Below, piece by piece: positions 26,796 to 35,992 of a stretch of DNA of 64,000 nt. A program made the position numbers and the translations under genes. The first letter of the stretch is position 1. Each line of letters opens with the position of its first letter. Source of the DNA: JAJTFW01 sp903922455. GTDB taxonomy: Bacteria; Bacteroidota; Bacteroidia; AKYH767-A; OLB10. The notes beneath the pieces are model-generated. The model searched no databases. It saw only the letters and a program-made list of their open reading frames with translations, and was not told the DNA's origin. The stretch spans positions 62,001-126,000 of the forward strand of contig CALQEU020000002.1 of the NCBI GenBank assembly GCA_943329665.2. Reading direction: 5' to 3'.

Positions 26796-26809
26796 TCGCG
26801 AGGCTTCGC
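26796..26809. repeat. Third copy of the TCGCGAGGCTTCGC core
   Basis: This is identical to the 14-base core of the 27-bp repeat at 20286-20337, in the same orientation, here in the gap before the DUF1361 gene. Confidence 0.7.
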
Positions 26810-26917
26810 AATCAAATTAATCGAATCGAAAATTAGTTAAAAAAGAATTAATGACCTATTCCCGTTAAAATTCTAAACTTTCATTAACCAAAATTTAATT
26901 GATTGAGTTTACACTTT

Positions 26918-27616
26918 ATGAAAATTATAAGCGTTCAACTATCAGCTCAACTACCATTAATTATGAGATCCTACCATCAAAAACAATTAGCACTTCATTT
27001 ATTATGCTTATTGAGTTTAGGTTTACTCATTTTCCGAATCAGCATCACCGGACAATTGAATTTCATTTTCTTAGTTTGGAATTTATTTTTGGCTTACATT
27101 CCATTCGGAATCAGTACCCTCATGGAATTAAAAAAGAGAGACATTGATCATTGGCAATTTTGGGTAATTGCTCCCATTTGGCTTTTGTTTTATCCGAATG
27201 CGTTTTATATCCTCACCGACCTCTTCCATCTACACAAAATAGCCGGAATGCCTGAATGGTTCGACTTACTACTCATCCTTACATTTGCTATTTCAGGATT
27301 ATTACTTGGACTTTTTTCACTGAGAAGTATGCACAAAATAGTGGAAAAATTACATTCCAAATGGGTAGGAATTACCTATGTCATCAGCTCCATTATATTA
27401 GGAAGTTTTGGCGTTTACTTAGGACGATTTGAACGATACAATAGTTGGGACATTTTTAGAATGCCTTTAGAAATCACAAAGGAAATAGCCAATCGAATTT
27501 TATATCCAACCGAACATCCAAGTACATGGGGATTAACAATTGGGTTGAGTTGCCTATTGGCCATACTCTATTTATTTACAGGAAGTAATTCCGTCGAGAA
27601 AAGGATAGATAAATAA
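26918..27616 (+). CDS. DUF1361 membrane protein
   Basis: The ~232-residue protein has about seven hydrophobic helices and the DUF1361 core: NLFLAYIPF..., IWLLFYPNAFYILTDLFHL, then PEWFDLLLILTFAISGLLLGLFSLRSMHKIV, and VYLGRFERYNSWDIF. It is an integral membrane protein of unknown function. The start is uncertain: ATG at 26918 gives 232 residues, and ATG at 26963 would start just before the first helix (MRSYHQKQLALHLL). No partner gene is adjacent; the tRNA-Leu gene lies 21 bases past its stop on the other strand. Confidence 0.82.
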   Translation: MKIISVQLSAQLPLIMRSYHQKQLALHLLCLLSLGLLIFRISITGQLNFIFLVWNLFLAYIPFGISTLMELKKRDIDHWQFWVIAPIWLLFYPNAFYILTDLFHLHKIAGMPEWFDLLLILTFAISGLLLGLFSLRSMHKIVEKLHSKWVGITYVISSIILGSFGVYLGRFERYNSWDIFRMPLEITKEIANRILYPTEHPSTWGLTIGLSCLLAILYLFTGSNSVEKRIDK

Positions 27617-27637
27617 ACTGAAAAAGTGATGATTTTG

Positions 27638-27719
27638 TGCCCAAGACGAGAGTCGAACTCGCACACCCGAAGGCGCCACCCCCTCAAAGTGGTGCGTCTG
27701 CCAATTTCGCCACCTGGGC
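27638..27719 (-). tRNA. tRNA-Leu (anticodon GAG)
   Basis: The minus strand folds into an 82-nt leucine tRNA with a 7-bp acceptor stem (GCCCAGG with CTTGGGC, one G-U), a D-arm containing GGCGAAATTGGCAGACGC, anticodon arm CCACT-TTGAGGG-GGTGG (GAG) and a long variable arm (GCGCCTTCGGGTGT). The T-arm has GTTCGAC. The discriminator base is A, and CCA is not encoded, so it must be added after transcription. Confidence 0.97.
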
Positions 27720-27813
27720 AGGTGAAATAAAAATTGAAAACTAAATTAGAGGGATGCAAATATACTTCTTCCTTTTGAAAAGAGAAACAGAACCGTTTCA
27801 CTTTCCAAAACTA

Positions 27814-28902
27814 CTAATCTTGCACTATTAATTTTATAGAAATAGATGATGATGAATTACTTATATTAACAACATAGCTTCCTGCAGACAATTTAAAATC
27901 GGCTGAACCCAATTGAATTTTCTGCTTTCCGGATTGAATAGATAAGGGTTGACGATGAACTAAGCGACCATCTAAAGAATAAATAGCGCAATTCAAATCA
28001 GTACTTTTTGCAGAAACCGAAATCAAATAAAACTCACTTCCGTTTGATGGATTAGGGCTTAAAGAAAGTTGAAGATCATCAACACGAACTTCATTAAGAG
28101 CAGTGGGAACACGCAAACTATCACGATATTTAATCAATGTTACTGTTTCAATTCCGAGCAATTCAGATGTGTTTATTTGCAAAATAGGAATATCCTGACC
28201 TGTAGCTAACCATTTGTATTCGCGTGTCAATTGACGTGGAGCGCTAAATCCAAATCCGAGTGTATCTAAATAAATAGAATCTTCACCTGTTAAAGTAGAA
28301 ACAATTCGAAGTGCATTAAATGTACCATAAGGAGTGGTGATATCGCCCCAACCATCAACCACATTTACTCGATGTTGACTACCAATAGCAGTAGCAAGTC
28401 CTGGAATGATGATAGAATAATCACTGTCTGAAGAATCCATATTTCCAAAAGTTATAGGAAAGTCGTAAATGATATCGTCATTATTGAAAGAAATAGGAGT
28501 TGTAATTCCGGTGATACTCGCACCGTACCCAGTTTGCTTATAATTGTTTGAACTCTTGTTATAAAAACCATATACATCCGAGATGGGTACTTGAGGAACT
28601 GCTGACAAATCCACACCACGCATGGCTTGATTCGAGTTAAATCCAAATACTAAAGCATAAACTAATGGTGTTGAAAGCACGGATAAAAAAGTATCTACAT
28701 CTTGTGATGTATGTTGAAGCATCGAAAAATCCCACACATAACTTGTACCCGTCAGCGTAAGGTCAACCGGAGTCGTTATTGCAGCTTGACTAAACTGAAT
28801 TTGATCACCTGCGCTTGGCAAATCGGCACTGGTAATAGTGATTTGAGCTATTGATATCAATGGGAACAGAACGCTCATTAAAATAGTATATACTTTTTTC
28901 AT
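27814..28902 (-). CDS. Secreted protein with T9SS type A sorting domain
   Basis: The 362-residue protein has a signal peptide (MKKVYTILMSVLFPLISIAQ), a beta-rich central region of ~240 residues (ITSADLPSAGDQIQFSQAAI; WDFSMLQHTSQDVDTF; VVDGWGDITTPYGTFNALRI) and a type A sorting domain (LSLSPNPSNGSEFYLISV; SLDGRLVHRQPLSIQSG; SAGSYVVNISNSSSSISIKLIVQD). The central region is found in many T9SS cargo proteins but carries no motif I can tie to a function. Minus-strand TATCTTTG upstream marks its own promoter. Confidence 0.88.
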   Translation of the reverse strand: MKKVYTILMSVLFPLISIAQITITSADLPSAGDQIQFSQAAITTPVDLTLTGTSYVWDFSMLQHTSQDVDTFLSVLSTPLVYALVFGFNSNQAMRGVDLSAVPQVPISDVYGFYNKSSNNYKQTGYGASITGITTPISFNNDDIIYDFPITFGNMDSSDSDYSIIIPGLATAIGSQHRVNVVDGWGDITTPYGTFNALRIVSTLTGEDSIYLDTLGFGFSAPRQLTREYKWLATGQDIPILQINTSELLGIETVTLIKYRDSLRVPTALNEVRVDDLQLSLSPNPSNGSEFYLISVSAKSTDLNCAIYSLDGRLVHRQPLSIQSGKQKIQLGSADFKLSAGSYVVNISNSSSSISIKLIVQD

Positions 28903-28919
28903 ATTTATTATTTATAGAT

Positions 28920-28927
28920 CAAAGATA
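28920..28927 (-). promoter_or_regulatory. Promoter -7 box for the T9SS cargo gene
   Basis: TATCTTTG on the minus strand ends 17 bases before the ATG at 28902. Confidence 0.55.
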
Positions 28928-29094
28928 TTCGTTTTTAAGGGAATTATAACCGCAATTCATATGATTTTTCTTCAATTTCTACTTTGCATTCAAGCTTATT
29001 TCTTCTGATTTTCGATTAATCAAGTAGAAATCGGGGACATGGGAGGCATTTTCCCAAAGTGGATTTACATCCATTTTGGATGTGAGATGATAAT

Positions 29095-29913
29095 TTAGAA
29101 TGACCTACTATCCTGAAATTGTGATGTCAATTTTCTTTTTCGCACCGTCCAATTTCTAGTTTGCAAACGATAACTCAACTTACCAAAAGCATAACCCATC
29201 GCTGCACCTGCCACCACATCACTCGCCCAATGTTCGCCTTGGTAAACACGAGAAACCCCCACTAAGGAAGCCAACGTATAAAGTCCGACTACAAGTAATT
29301 TATTTTCCTTACACGCACTCGCCGTAACACTCGCCCACGAAAATGCGATGAAAGAATGCCCGCTAACAAATGCATCATTCCCTGTAAAACCATTTAACGG
29401 ACCTTCCCAATTCCATGGATTAATCACTTTACTTTCTAAATTAGGACGATGGCGTTGCGCTAAAAATTTAGGAACACGACTAAATCCAGCAGCGAGTCCA
29501 ATCGTTTTAATTTGAAGCATAGAAAGCCAAACCCAATGTTCATTTTCCTTTTTTTTTCCTGCAATAAAAAGTACCGCAGCAGCAGCAACAGGATACACAC
29601 CAAGCCCGACTGCACCAAGTGTATAATCGATGGGCTTTTGATTGGTTGTACGAAAATTACTTTCACGAAATGTTTTCTCAATCTCTTCATCAAAATAAAA
29701 AGCAAGTCCTGTTGCTGCTACTGCCGAAGAAATAAATACCCAATCATGCTTTTTTATTTCACGTGGAAACAAAATCAAATCGCGAGTGTCCTTCAAATAC
29801 GATTTAAAATATCCTTTGCCTAAAGGAGGAATGCTGTCGGATTGAGAGTAAGAATTGCATGAAAAACAAATCATCAAGAACAACAAAACAAAACTATATC
29901 TCCCCCACTTCAT
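29095..29913 (-). CDS. PAP2-family phosphatase
   Basis: This 272-residue membrane phosphatase of the type 2 phosphatidic acid phosphatase family has an N-terminal signal (MKWGRYSFVLLFLMICFSCNSYSQ) and several helices. All three catalytic motifs are present: KFLAQRHRP (motif 1, KxxxxxxRP), FVSGHSFIAF (motif 2, SGH) and SRVYQGEHWASDVVAGA (motif 3, SRx5HxxxD). In Bacteroidota such enzymes act on undecaprenyl pyrophosphate or lipid A phosphates; the specific substrate is unknown. It starts 2 bases downstream of the mazG stop, so they are likely co-transcribed. An upstream TTG at 29919 is a poorer start. Confidence 0.9.
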   Translation of the reverse strand: MKWGRYSFVLLFLMICFSCNSYSQSDSIPPLGKGYFKSYLKDTRDLILFPREIKKHDWVFISSAVAATGLAFYFDEEIEKTFRESNFRTTNQKPIDYTLGAVGLGVYPVAAAAVLFIAGKKKENEHWVWLSMLQIKTIGLAAGFSRVPKFLAQRHRPNLESKVINPWNWEGPLNGFTGNDAFVSGHSFIAFSWASVTASACKENKLLVVGLYTLASLVGVSRVYQGEHWASDVVAGAAMGYAFGKLSYRLQTRNWTVRKRKLTSQFQDSRSF

Positions 29914-29915
29914 CC

Positions 29916-30695
29916 TCAAAGTCCCTTGGCTTTAGCTTCGTTCCAATACACATCCATCTCGGCCAAATTCAAATCTTCTAACTTCTTGCCTGAATCCTTA
30001 ACCTTACCTTCCATGAATTGAAAACGTCGAATGAATTTTTTATTTGTTCGTTCTAATGCTTCGTCGGGATTTAATTTTAAAAAACGCGCATAATTGACAA
30101 GAGAGAACATCAAGTCGCCTAACTCTGCTTCCATTTTCTTTTGATTTCCATTTTTTACTTCCTCGTAAAACTCATCCATTTCTTCCTTCACTTTATCCCA
30201 TACTTGATGCGGTTCTTCCCAATCAAATCCTGCAGCGCGTGCTTTCTCCTGAATTCGCATCGATTTCACTAATGCCGGTAAAGAAACAGGAACACCGCCC
30301 AACACAGAATCATTTCCTTCTTTTAGTTTCAACTTTTCCCAGTTCTGACTTACTTCTTCTTCACTGCCTACCACTACATCTCCATAAATATGCGGATGAC
30401 GATGAATGAGCTTTTCACAAAGAGAATTTATAACACTAGTAATATCGTAATCGCTTGTTTCGCTGCCCATCTTACAGTAAAAAACAATATGCAATAAAAT
30501 ATCGCCCAACTCTTTCTTTACCTCCTGTTGATTGTTTTCCAAAATGGCATCCGCTAGCTCGTAAACTTCCTCAATAGTTAGATGCCTGAGCGATTCCATT
30601 GTTTGCTTTTTATCCCATGGACATTTAGCTCTCAACTCGTCCATTATTCCTAATAATCGTTCGAAAGCCTGTAATTTTTCCTGCATTGATGTCAT
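29916..30695 (-). CDS. mazG: Nucleoside triphosphate pyrophosphohydrolase MazG
   Basis: MazG hydrolyses (d)NTPs to monophosphates, controlling mutagenic or ppGpp-linked nucleotide pools in the cytoplasm. The ~259-residue protein has the two tandem MazG domains: CPWDKKQTMESLRHLTIEEVYELADAI..., with EExxE and KELGD, and the second EEMDEFYEEVKNGNQ with AELGDLMFSLVNYARF. The metal-binding Glu/Asp pairs are intact in both. I take the start at MTSMQEKL (30695); the frame extends upstream but starts with an implausible MSRILILLYFWP. It diverges from the PagL-like gene. The next gene downstream is PAP2. Confidence 0.93.
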   Translation of the reverse strand: MTSMQEKLQAFERLLGIMDELRAKCPWDKKQTMESLRHLTIEEVYELADAILENNQQEVKKELGDILLHIVFYCKMGSETSDYDITSVINSLCEKLIHRHPHIYGDVVVGSEEEVSQNWEKLKLKEGNDSVLGGVPVSLPALVKSMRIQEKARAAGFDWEEPHQVWDKVKEEMDEFYEEVKNGNQKKMEAELGDLMFSLVNYARFLKLNPDEALERTNKKFIRRFQFMEGKVKDSGKKLEDLNLAEMDVYWNEAKAKGL

Positions 30696-30797
30696 GGGCC
30701 AAAAATAGAGAAGAATAAGGATTCGACTCATTTTGATGATAGAATGAACCTTTCATAAATCCCAAGGGCTATCTATTCATTTAATGGGTTCATTTTT

Positions 30798-30805
30798 TAA
30801 CTTTG
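30798..30805 (+). promoter_or_regulatory. Promoter -7 box for the PagL-like gene
   Basis: TAACTTTG ends 9 bases before the ATG at 30815. Its own TTG (30803) was an alternative start that I reject because it lies in the box. Confidence 0.6.
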
Positions 30806-30814
30806 CACGACAAA

Positions 30815-31930
30815 ATGAAAATCCTTAATTCCCATTTTCGACTTTATCTCTGTTGTTTAATCTTCTTAGGTGCACACCAAGCGGCTTATTCACAAACAGA
30901 TACCATATTATCTCCGGGTAAATGGTCGGTGGGATTGAATTTTCACAAGGGGTTTATCATTGCCCATCGCTCTGCAATGGTCCATTTGCAAAAGAACTTT
31001 TCTACCGAGGTAGAGTTAAGTTTCTTAAAACCAGTAAATGGGTCGAAAGGATGGCATGCGGACTACAACTTTCCACAATACGGACTGGGATATAAATATT
31101 TCGACTTTGGCAATCAAGAAGAATTAGGGCAAGGGCATTCCTTATTCGGACAAGTTATCTATCCCATGATTCGTAGAAATCGATTACGAATGGGAATTAA
31201 ATTGGGTGTAGGTGTTGGCTATGTTGAAAAGCCTTTTCACATTGCTGACAATTACAAAAATTTAGCCATAGGAACACATGTCAACGGATTTGTTAATGCT
31301 GGCGTTCGATTTCAATTTTTCACCAACAACAAATTTCAACTCAATGGTGGAATCGATTTTGCGCATTTCTCCAATGGATCCTTTAGAAAGCCCAACTTAG
31401 GAATTAATCTTCCGTCACTAAATTTCGGTGGTGTTTACTTTATAGGTGAACCCAAATTAAAACAAATTCAAACAGATGCTCCGATCAAAAGAAAGCGTGA
31501 GTTCACGGCTACATTAGCAATAGCAGTTAAAGAAGTTTATCCACCCAATGGAGATCGTTATTCCGTAAACATACTTCACATCCAATATCATCATCCCTTG
31601 CATAGAAAAGGATTTATTGGAGGTGGAATAGAAGGTACTGTCGATCGATCACTACCTTTCCAATTAGAAGAAAAAGCACAAGGACATTCTTATTTCTCAA
31701 ACACCGCTCGCTCTGGAGTTTTTGGATCGACAGGAATTAGAATGGGAAATTGGGATGGTTACTTCCAAATGGGAATGTACATGTACAATCGATACAAAAA
31801 AGATGGAAATATTTACAACCGATTATTACTTCGTTATGCATTTACAAAAAAAGCATTTGCAAGTTTCGGACTTAAAACTCATTTTGGTAGAGCGGATTAC
31901 TTTGAATGGGGACTCGGAATAAAATTCTAA
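30815..31930 (+). CDS. Acyloxyacyl hydrolase / lipid A 3-O-deacylase (PagL-type outer membrane beta-barrel)
   Basis: The ~371-residue protein has a signal peptide (MKILNSHFRLYLCCLIFLGAHQAAYSQ) and amphipathic beta strands of an outer membrane barrel. The PagL motif H-x-S-N lies at 184-187 (FAHFSNGSFRKPNLGIN), where His and Ser belong to the catalytic triad. NLGINLPSLNFGGVYFIG follows as in the family. The C-terminal half (IQTDAPIKRKREF... to FEWGLGIKF) is a second barrel-like region, making it longer than the classic ~150-residue PagL; this extension is normal in Bacteroidota. It likely trims the acyl chain of lipid A. The DUF2807 lipoprotein gene follows after 1 base. Confidence 0.82.
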   Translation: MKILNSHFRLYLCCLIFLGAHQAAYSQTDTILSPGKWSVGLNFHKGFIIAHRSAMVHLQKNFSTEVELSFLKPVNGSKGWHADYNFPQYGLGYKYFDFGNQEELGQGHSLFGQVIYPMIRRNRLRMGIKLGVGVGYVEKPFHIADNYKNLAIGTHVNGFVNAGVRFQFFTNNKFQLNGGIDFAHFSNGSFRKPNLGINLPSLNFGGVYFIGEPKLKQIQTDAPIKRKREFTATLAIAVKEVYPPNGDRYSVNILHIQYHHPLHRKGFIGGGIEGTVDRSLPFQLEEKAQGHSYFSNTARSGVFGSTGIRMGNWDGYFQMGMYMYNRYKKDGNIYNRLLLRYAFTKKAFASFGLKTHFGRADYFEWGLGIKF

Positions 31931-31931
31931 C

Positions 31932-32666
31932 ATGAAAAAATTAAATATCCTCTTCGTTTTAATTATGGCACTGCAAGTAAGTAGTTGCTCTGATCTTTGC
32001 GAATGTTTTCATGGCACAGGAGATGTGATTACAGAAGAGCGATCCCTTGGAAGCATTTCAGGAATTCATTTAGCGAACGATGTAGATGTGATTATTTATG
32101 AAAGTAATTTTTCAAAAATTCGTGTAACCGCTGGCGACAAATTAATTAATGATGTTAAAACCAGTGAAAAAAACGGAATTTTATATATTCAAAATGACAA
32201 CAAGTGCAACTGGGTAAGAAAGTTCAATCCCACACTGACGGTAGAAATTTGGACAAACAACATACATTCCATATACGCAGATAATTCCAGCGGAGATATT
32301 ACTTGCATGGACACCTTACATGTGGATGAATTCAGGATCGATGCTTTCAATAGTTTAGGCACATATCGTATTAAAATAAATACTGATGTTGCTACTTTAG
32401 CCATCAACAATGGACCTTGCGATATGTATGTTGAAGGGTTTGCCAATACACAATACAATTACAACGCAGGATTTGGAGTATTGAATTGCGAGAACTTATT
32501 GGGTGAAAATAATTATGTTCACAACAAAGGGACAAATCAAATTTATGTGAATTCAAATTCCATATTAGAAGTCACCATCGGTTATATTGGAAATGTTTAT
32601 TACAAAGGAAATCCAGTAACCATTAAAAAATTAATTACAGGAAGCGGTAAGCTTATTAAAATATAA
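31932..32666 (+). CDS. DUF2807 (GIN-domain) lipoprotein
   Basis: The 244-residue protein begins with a lipoprotein signal (MKKLNILFVLIMALQVSSC, Cys 19). The core is the DUF2807 right-handed beta-helix-like fold (GTGDVITEERSLGSISGIHLANDVDVIIYES; TVEIWTNNIHSIYADNSSGDITC; ITGSGKL at the end). The family is widespread in Bacteroidota as putative auto-transporter-adhesin head or GIN domains. The function is unknown. It starts 1 base after the PagL-like stop and ends 3 bases before the ABC-F gene, so the four genes from 30815 to 35887 may be one transcript. Confidence 0.88.
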   Translation: MKKLNILFVLIMALQVSSCSDLCECFHGTGDVITEERSLGSISGIHLANDVDVIIYESNFSKIRVTAGDKLINDVKTSEKNGILYIQNDNKCNWVRKFNPTLTVEIWTNNIHSIYADNSSGDITCMDTLHVDEFRIDAFNSLGTYRIKINTDVATLAINNGPCDMYVEGFANTQYNYNAGFGVLNCENLLGENNYVHNKGTNQIYVNSNSILEVTIGYIGNVYYKGNPVTIKKLITGSGKLIKI

Positions 32667-32669
32667 AAC

Positions 32670-34598
32670 GTGTTCGTACTACAAGAGATTACATTAGAGT
32701 TTGGCTCCAGAGTATTATTTGGAGATTTAAGTTGGCATATTAAACCCAATGAAAAAATTGGATTAATTGGCGCCAATGGAACGGGGAAGTCGACTTTATT
32801 GAGAGTGATAAGCGGAGAGTACTCACCTACTTCGGGAAATATTTCAAAGAGAAACGATTTAATCATCGGATTCTTAAATCAGGATTTATTAAGTTACTTA
32901 TCCGACAACTCCATTTTAGATGTGGCCATGGAAGCTTTTGAAAGAGCCAATGTTGTTCATACTGAAATTGAAAAAATACTAGTTCAACTGGAGCATGACC
33001 ACAGTGAAGAAATTTTAAACAAACTTCACAAATTGCAAACGGAATATGATTCTTTAGATGGTTATCAGTTGCAATCGAAAGCAGAAGCTATTCTTGAAGG
33101 ATTAGGTTTCACCACGGAAGATTTAAAACGTCCATTGAAAGAATTTTCTGGAGGATGGAGAATGCGAGTTATGCTTGCTAAAACACTTTTACAAAAACCA
33201 AATTTGCTTTTACTGGATGAGCCCACCAATCACTTGGACTTACCATCCATTCAATGGCTAGAAAACTATTTACACGATTACGAAGGGGCGGTAATTATTG
33301 TTTCCCATGATCGATATTTCTTGGATAAAATCGTAAATAAAATTGCGGAGTTAGAATATGAAAAATTAACACTTTATACTGGAAATTATAGCGACTATCT
33401 CATCGAGAAAGAAGAAAGAAAAGAACTTCAGATGAATGCTTTTAAAAATCAAGAGCGATACATCAAAGAGCAAGAAAAATTCATTGAACGTTTTAGAGCC
33501 AAGGCTTCCAAAGCAACCGCCGTTCAATCGAGGGTAAAAGCGCTTGAAAAATTGGACAAGGTTGAAGAAGTAGCGGGTCCACTTGCGGCTATTAAAATTC
33601 GTTTTGCAGTAGACAAACAGCCTGGAAAAATCATTAGCAAACTCAATATTCGCAGTAAAGCTTATGGAAGTAATGAGTTGTTAAAAAATACGACAGCAGA
33701 AATCACCAGAGGAGATAAAATCGCATTTATTGGTGCAAATGGAAAAGGGAAATCGACGTTGCTCCGACTTTTAGCAGGGCATGAAGAATTTGACGGAGAT
33801 AAAGAAGAGACTTACAATGTCGTTGAAACTTTTTATGCACAGCATCAGCTAGAGAGTCTCAACAAAGAATATCATCCATTAGAAGAATTACAAATGACGG
33901 CACCGGATGAAACGGACACCTATTTGCGCTCCTTATTGGGTGCCTTTTTATTCAAAGGAGATGATGTATTCAAAAAAATAAAAGTGCTTTCCGGAGGCGA
34001 AAGAGCACGTGTTGCCTTAGCCAAAGTTATCTTAGACAAGGCCAACTTTTTGTTGTTAGATGAGCCCACCAATCACCTTGACATACAAAGTGTGAATGTA
34101 TTAGTCGAAGTATTGAATAAGTACGAAGGCACTTACATTGTAGTATCCCATGATCGATATTTCCTCAGCAGGATTGCCAATAAAATTTGGTACATTGAAA
34201 ATAAAGAGTTGAAAGAATATCCTGGCACCTATCACGAATTTGAAGTTTGGCAAGCTGAACAAAAAGCGTTGAAGCCTACTAAGTCGTCTCCAGTAACTAA
34301 ATTAGCTAAGGCAGAAAAAGCTACTAATATTTATCCTGACGAAAAGAACAAAGATCAAAATAAAAAGAAAGAAAAGCAACGACTAGAAACTTTGTCGAAG
34401 AAACATGAGGAGCAAGTTACTATTTTAAAAAAGGATCATGAAAGATTAAGCTTAATGATGAGCGATCCGAATGTGTTTCAAGACAAATTAAAATACAAAA
34501 ACCTGCAATCTGAGTTCGACAAATGCGTTCATGATTTAAAACACCATGAAGTGGAATGGGAAGCATATTATCTGAAACTTCTTGAACTTGACGAATGA
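32670..34598 (+). CDS. ABC-F family ATPase (Uup/EttA-type)
   Basis: The 642-residue cytoplasmic protein has two ABC domains in one chain and no membrane helix. Walker A1 is GANGTGKST (34-42), signature 1 FSGGWRMR; Walker A2 is GANGKGKST (355-363), signature 2 LSGGERAR. Both Walker B motifs read LLLLDEPTNHLD or LLDEPTNHLD. The inter-domain linker and a C-terminal coiled tail (~545-642, KKKEKQRLETLSKKHEEQ) match Uup-like members, which act on ribosomes or DNA. GTG at 32670 is the start. It overlaps the next gene by 4 bases, linking it to the T9SS plug gene. Confidence 0.94.
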   Translation: MFVLQEITLEFGSRVLFGDLSWHIKPNEKIGLIGANGTGKSTLLRVISGEYSPTSGNISKRNDLIIGFLNQDLLSYLSDNSILDVAMEAFERANVVHTEIEKILVQLEHDHSEEILNKLHKLQTEYDSLDGYQLQSKAEAILEGLGFTTEDLKRPLKEFSGGWRMRVMLAKTLLQKPNLLLLDEPTNHLDLPSIQWLENYLHDYEGAVIIVSHDRYFLDKIVNKIAELEYEKLTLYTGNYSDYLIEKEERKELQMNAFKNQERYIKEQEKFIERFRAKASKATAVQSRVKALEKLDKVEEVAGPLAAIKIRFAVDKQPGKIISKLNIRSKAYGSNELLKNTTAEITRGDKIAFIGANGKGKSTLLRLLAGHEEFDGDKEETYNVVETFYAQHQLESLNKEYHPLEELQMTAPDETDTYLRSLLGAFLFKGDDVFKKIKVLSGGERARVALAKVILDKANFLLLDEPTNHLDIQSVNVLVEVLNKYEGTYIVVSHDRYFLSRIANKIWYIENKELKEYPGTYHEFEVWQAEQKALKPTKSSPVTKLAKAEKATNIYPDEKNKDQNKKKEKQRLETLSKKHEEQVTILKKDHERLSLMMSDPNVFQDKLKYKNLQSEFDKCVHDLKHHEVEWEAYYLKLLELDE

Positions 34599-35887
34599 GA
34601 TTAGCCTTTCTACTCCTTTTATTGCTAAATTCTACATTCTCCTTTTCTCAATCGGATGCGGATTACTTTTCGTCAAGGTTTTTAAAGTATGAAGACCAAA
34701 CCTATGTAGAAAACATAAAAACAGTTTTACTAGAGCGAAATGGAGAACCCATGAGTGATGCAGTAATACGTTTAGGCAGCGGAGAAACCTTGCTCTTGCA
34801 ATTTGATTTACTTGACAATGAAATTGAGGATTATAGCTATCGTATTATCCATTGTGATCCCGATTGGAAATCGAGTGAATTATCGGAGAACGAATATTTA
34901 GATGGTTTCAATACGGATCAAATTTCCAACTACAAACATTCGCTCAACACGTTAAATGATTTCTGGCATTACCAGCTTCTCTTTCCTAATGCGCAGATGA
35001 AACCTTTGCTATCGGGAAATTATTTGATGGTCGTATTTCCTACAAACGACCCCGACTCCATAGTAATCAGTAAACGATTTTTTGTGGTGGAACCCATCGT
35101 TCAAATTTCAGGAAATGCACATAGGGCTACCGTTATTGAATATCGAAACTCACATCAAGAGATTGACTTTAAAATAAACGCTACGGGTATTTCTCTTAAC
35201 AATCCGTATACCGACTTAAAAATTGTATTACTTCAAAACTTCAATTACAATTCATCGTTGTCCAATATCCAACCTTTATTTGCGAGTAATAATGAGCTCG
35301 ATTACAATTTAGAACAAGGAAATCTTTTTGAAGGAGGCAGTGAATATCGAATTTTAGATTTAAGAACCAATAAATTTCTAACACAATCCATTGAACGCAT
35401 TGAAAACGACAGTATAAATGGTGGAATGGCAACTATATTAAAACCTGATTTGCGTTTAGGAACGCAGCGATACAGTGCCAATGAGGACATCAATGGAAAG
35501 TACCTAATTAAAATTTATGAAGGGCGCGATGCACACTTAGAAGGAGATTATATTCAAGTAAAGTTTCGGTTAAAAGCCAAAGAAGAAAATCCAGAAATAA
35601 CTTATTATGTAGAAGGAAATTTAACAGATCGGAAACTCACATCAAAATATCGATTAAATTATAATGACGTAGCAGGTTGTTATGAAAAAACACTGTTTAT
35701 AAAGCAAGGATATTACAACTACCGTTATGTAACTTTAGATGAAAAAAGGAATTATTCAGTTTTAGAAACAGAAGGAAGTCATTACGAGACCAGGAACGAA
35801 TATGATGTATTAGTTTATTGGAAAGCTATTGGAGCTCGTTACTTTAAATTAATAGGAGATCATAAGATAAAAGCAGGAGGATTTTAA
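34595..35887 (+). CDS. Type IX secretion system plug protein (DUF5103)
   Basis: The 430-residue protein has a signal peptide (MRLAFLLLLLLNSTFSFS). It has the DUF5103 N-terminal beta-sandwich (NIKTVLLERNGEPMSDAVIRL; LLLQFDLLDNEIEDYSYRIIHCDPDWKSSELSENEYLDGF) and further Ig-like beta-sandwich domains (VEPIVQISGNAHRATVIEY; KTLFIKQGYYNYRYVTL). Plug in Flavobacterium johnsoniae blocks the SprA translocon channel of T9SS when it is empty; this should do the same in the periplasm. The ATG overlaps the ABC-F stop. The main translocon gene (sprA) is not in the window. Confidence 0.88.
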   Translation: MRLAFLLLLLLNSTFSFSQSDADYFSSRFLKYEDQTYVENIKTVLLERNGEPMSDAVIRLGSGETLLLQFDLLDNEIEDYSYRIIHCDPDWKSSELSENEYLDGFNTDQISNYKHSLNTLNDFWHYQLLFPNAQMKPLLSGNYLMVVFPTNDPDSIVISKRFFVVEPIVQISGNAHRATVIEYRNSHQEIDFKINATGISLNNPYTDLKIVLLQNFNYNSSLSNIQPLFASNNELDYNLEQGNLFEGGSEYRILDLRTNKFLTQSIERIENDSINGGMATILKPDLRLGTQRYSANEDINGKYLIKIYEGRDAHLEGDYIQVKFRLKAKEENPEITYYVEGNLTDRKLTSKYRLNYNDVAGCYEKTLFIKQGYYNYRYVTLDEKRNYSVLETEGSHYETRNEYDVLVYWKAIGARYFKLIGDHKIKAGGF

Positions 35888-35966
35888 TTCCTCCTTACAT
35901 TTTAATCATTTACCACGCTAATGGGTATTTTGGTCAAATTCTCTTGTTAATATGATTATGTCTACC

Positions 35967-35974
35967 TATTTTTG
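35967..35974 (+). promoter_or_regulatory. Promoter -7 box for apaG
   Basis: TATTTTTG lies 18 bases before the apaG ATG, the longest leader of the clear boxes in this region. Confidence 0.55.
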
Positions 35975-35992
35975 ATCATAAGCAATTTAATT

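Noticed and set aside
27617..27801. Small open frame across the tRNA-Leu gene
   Set aside because: A minus-strand frame overlaps the tRNA; the tRNA structure explains the sequence.
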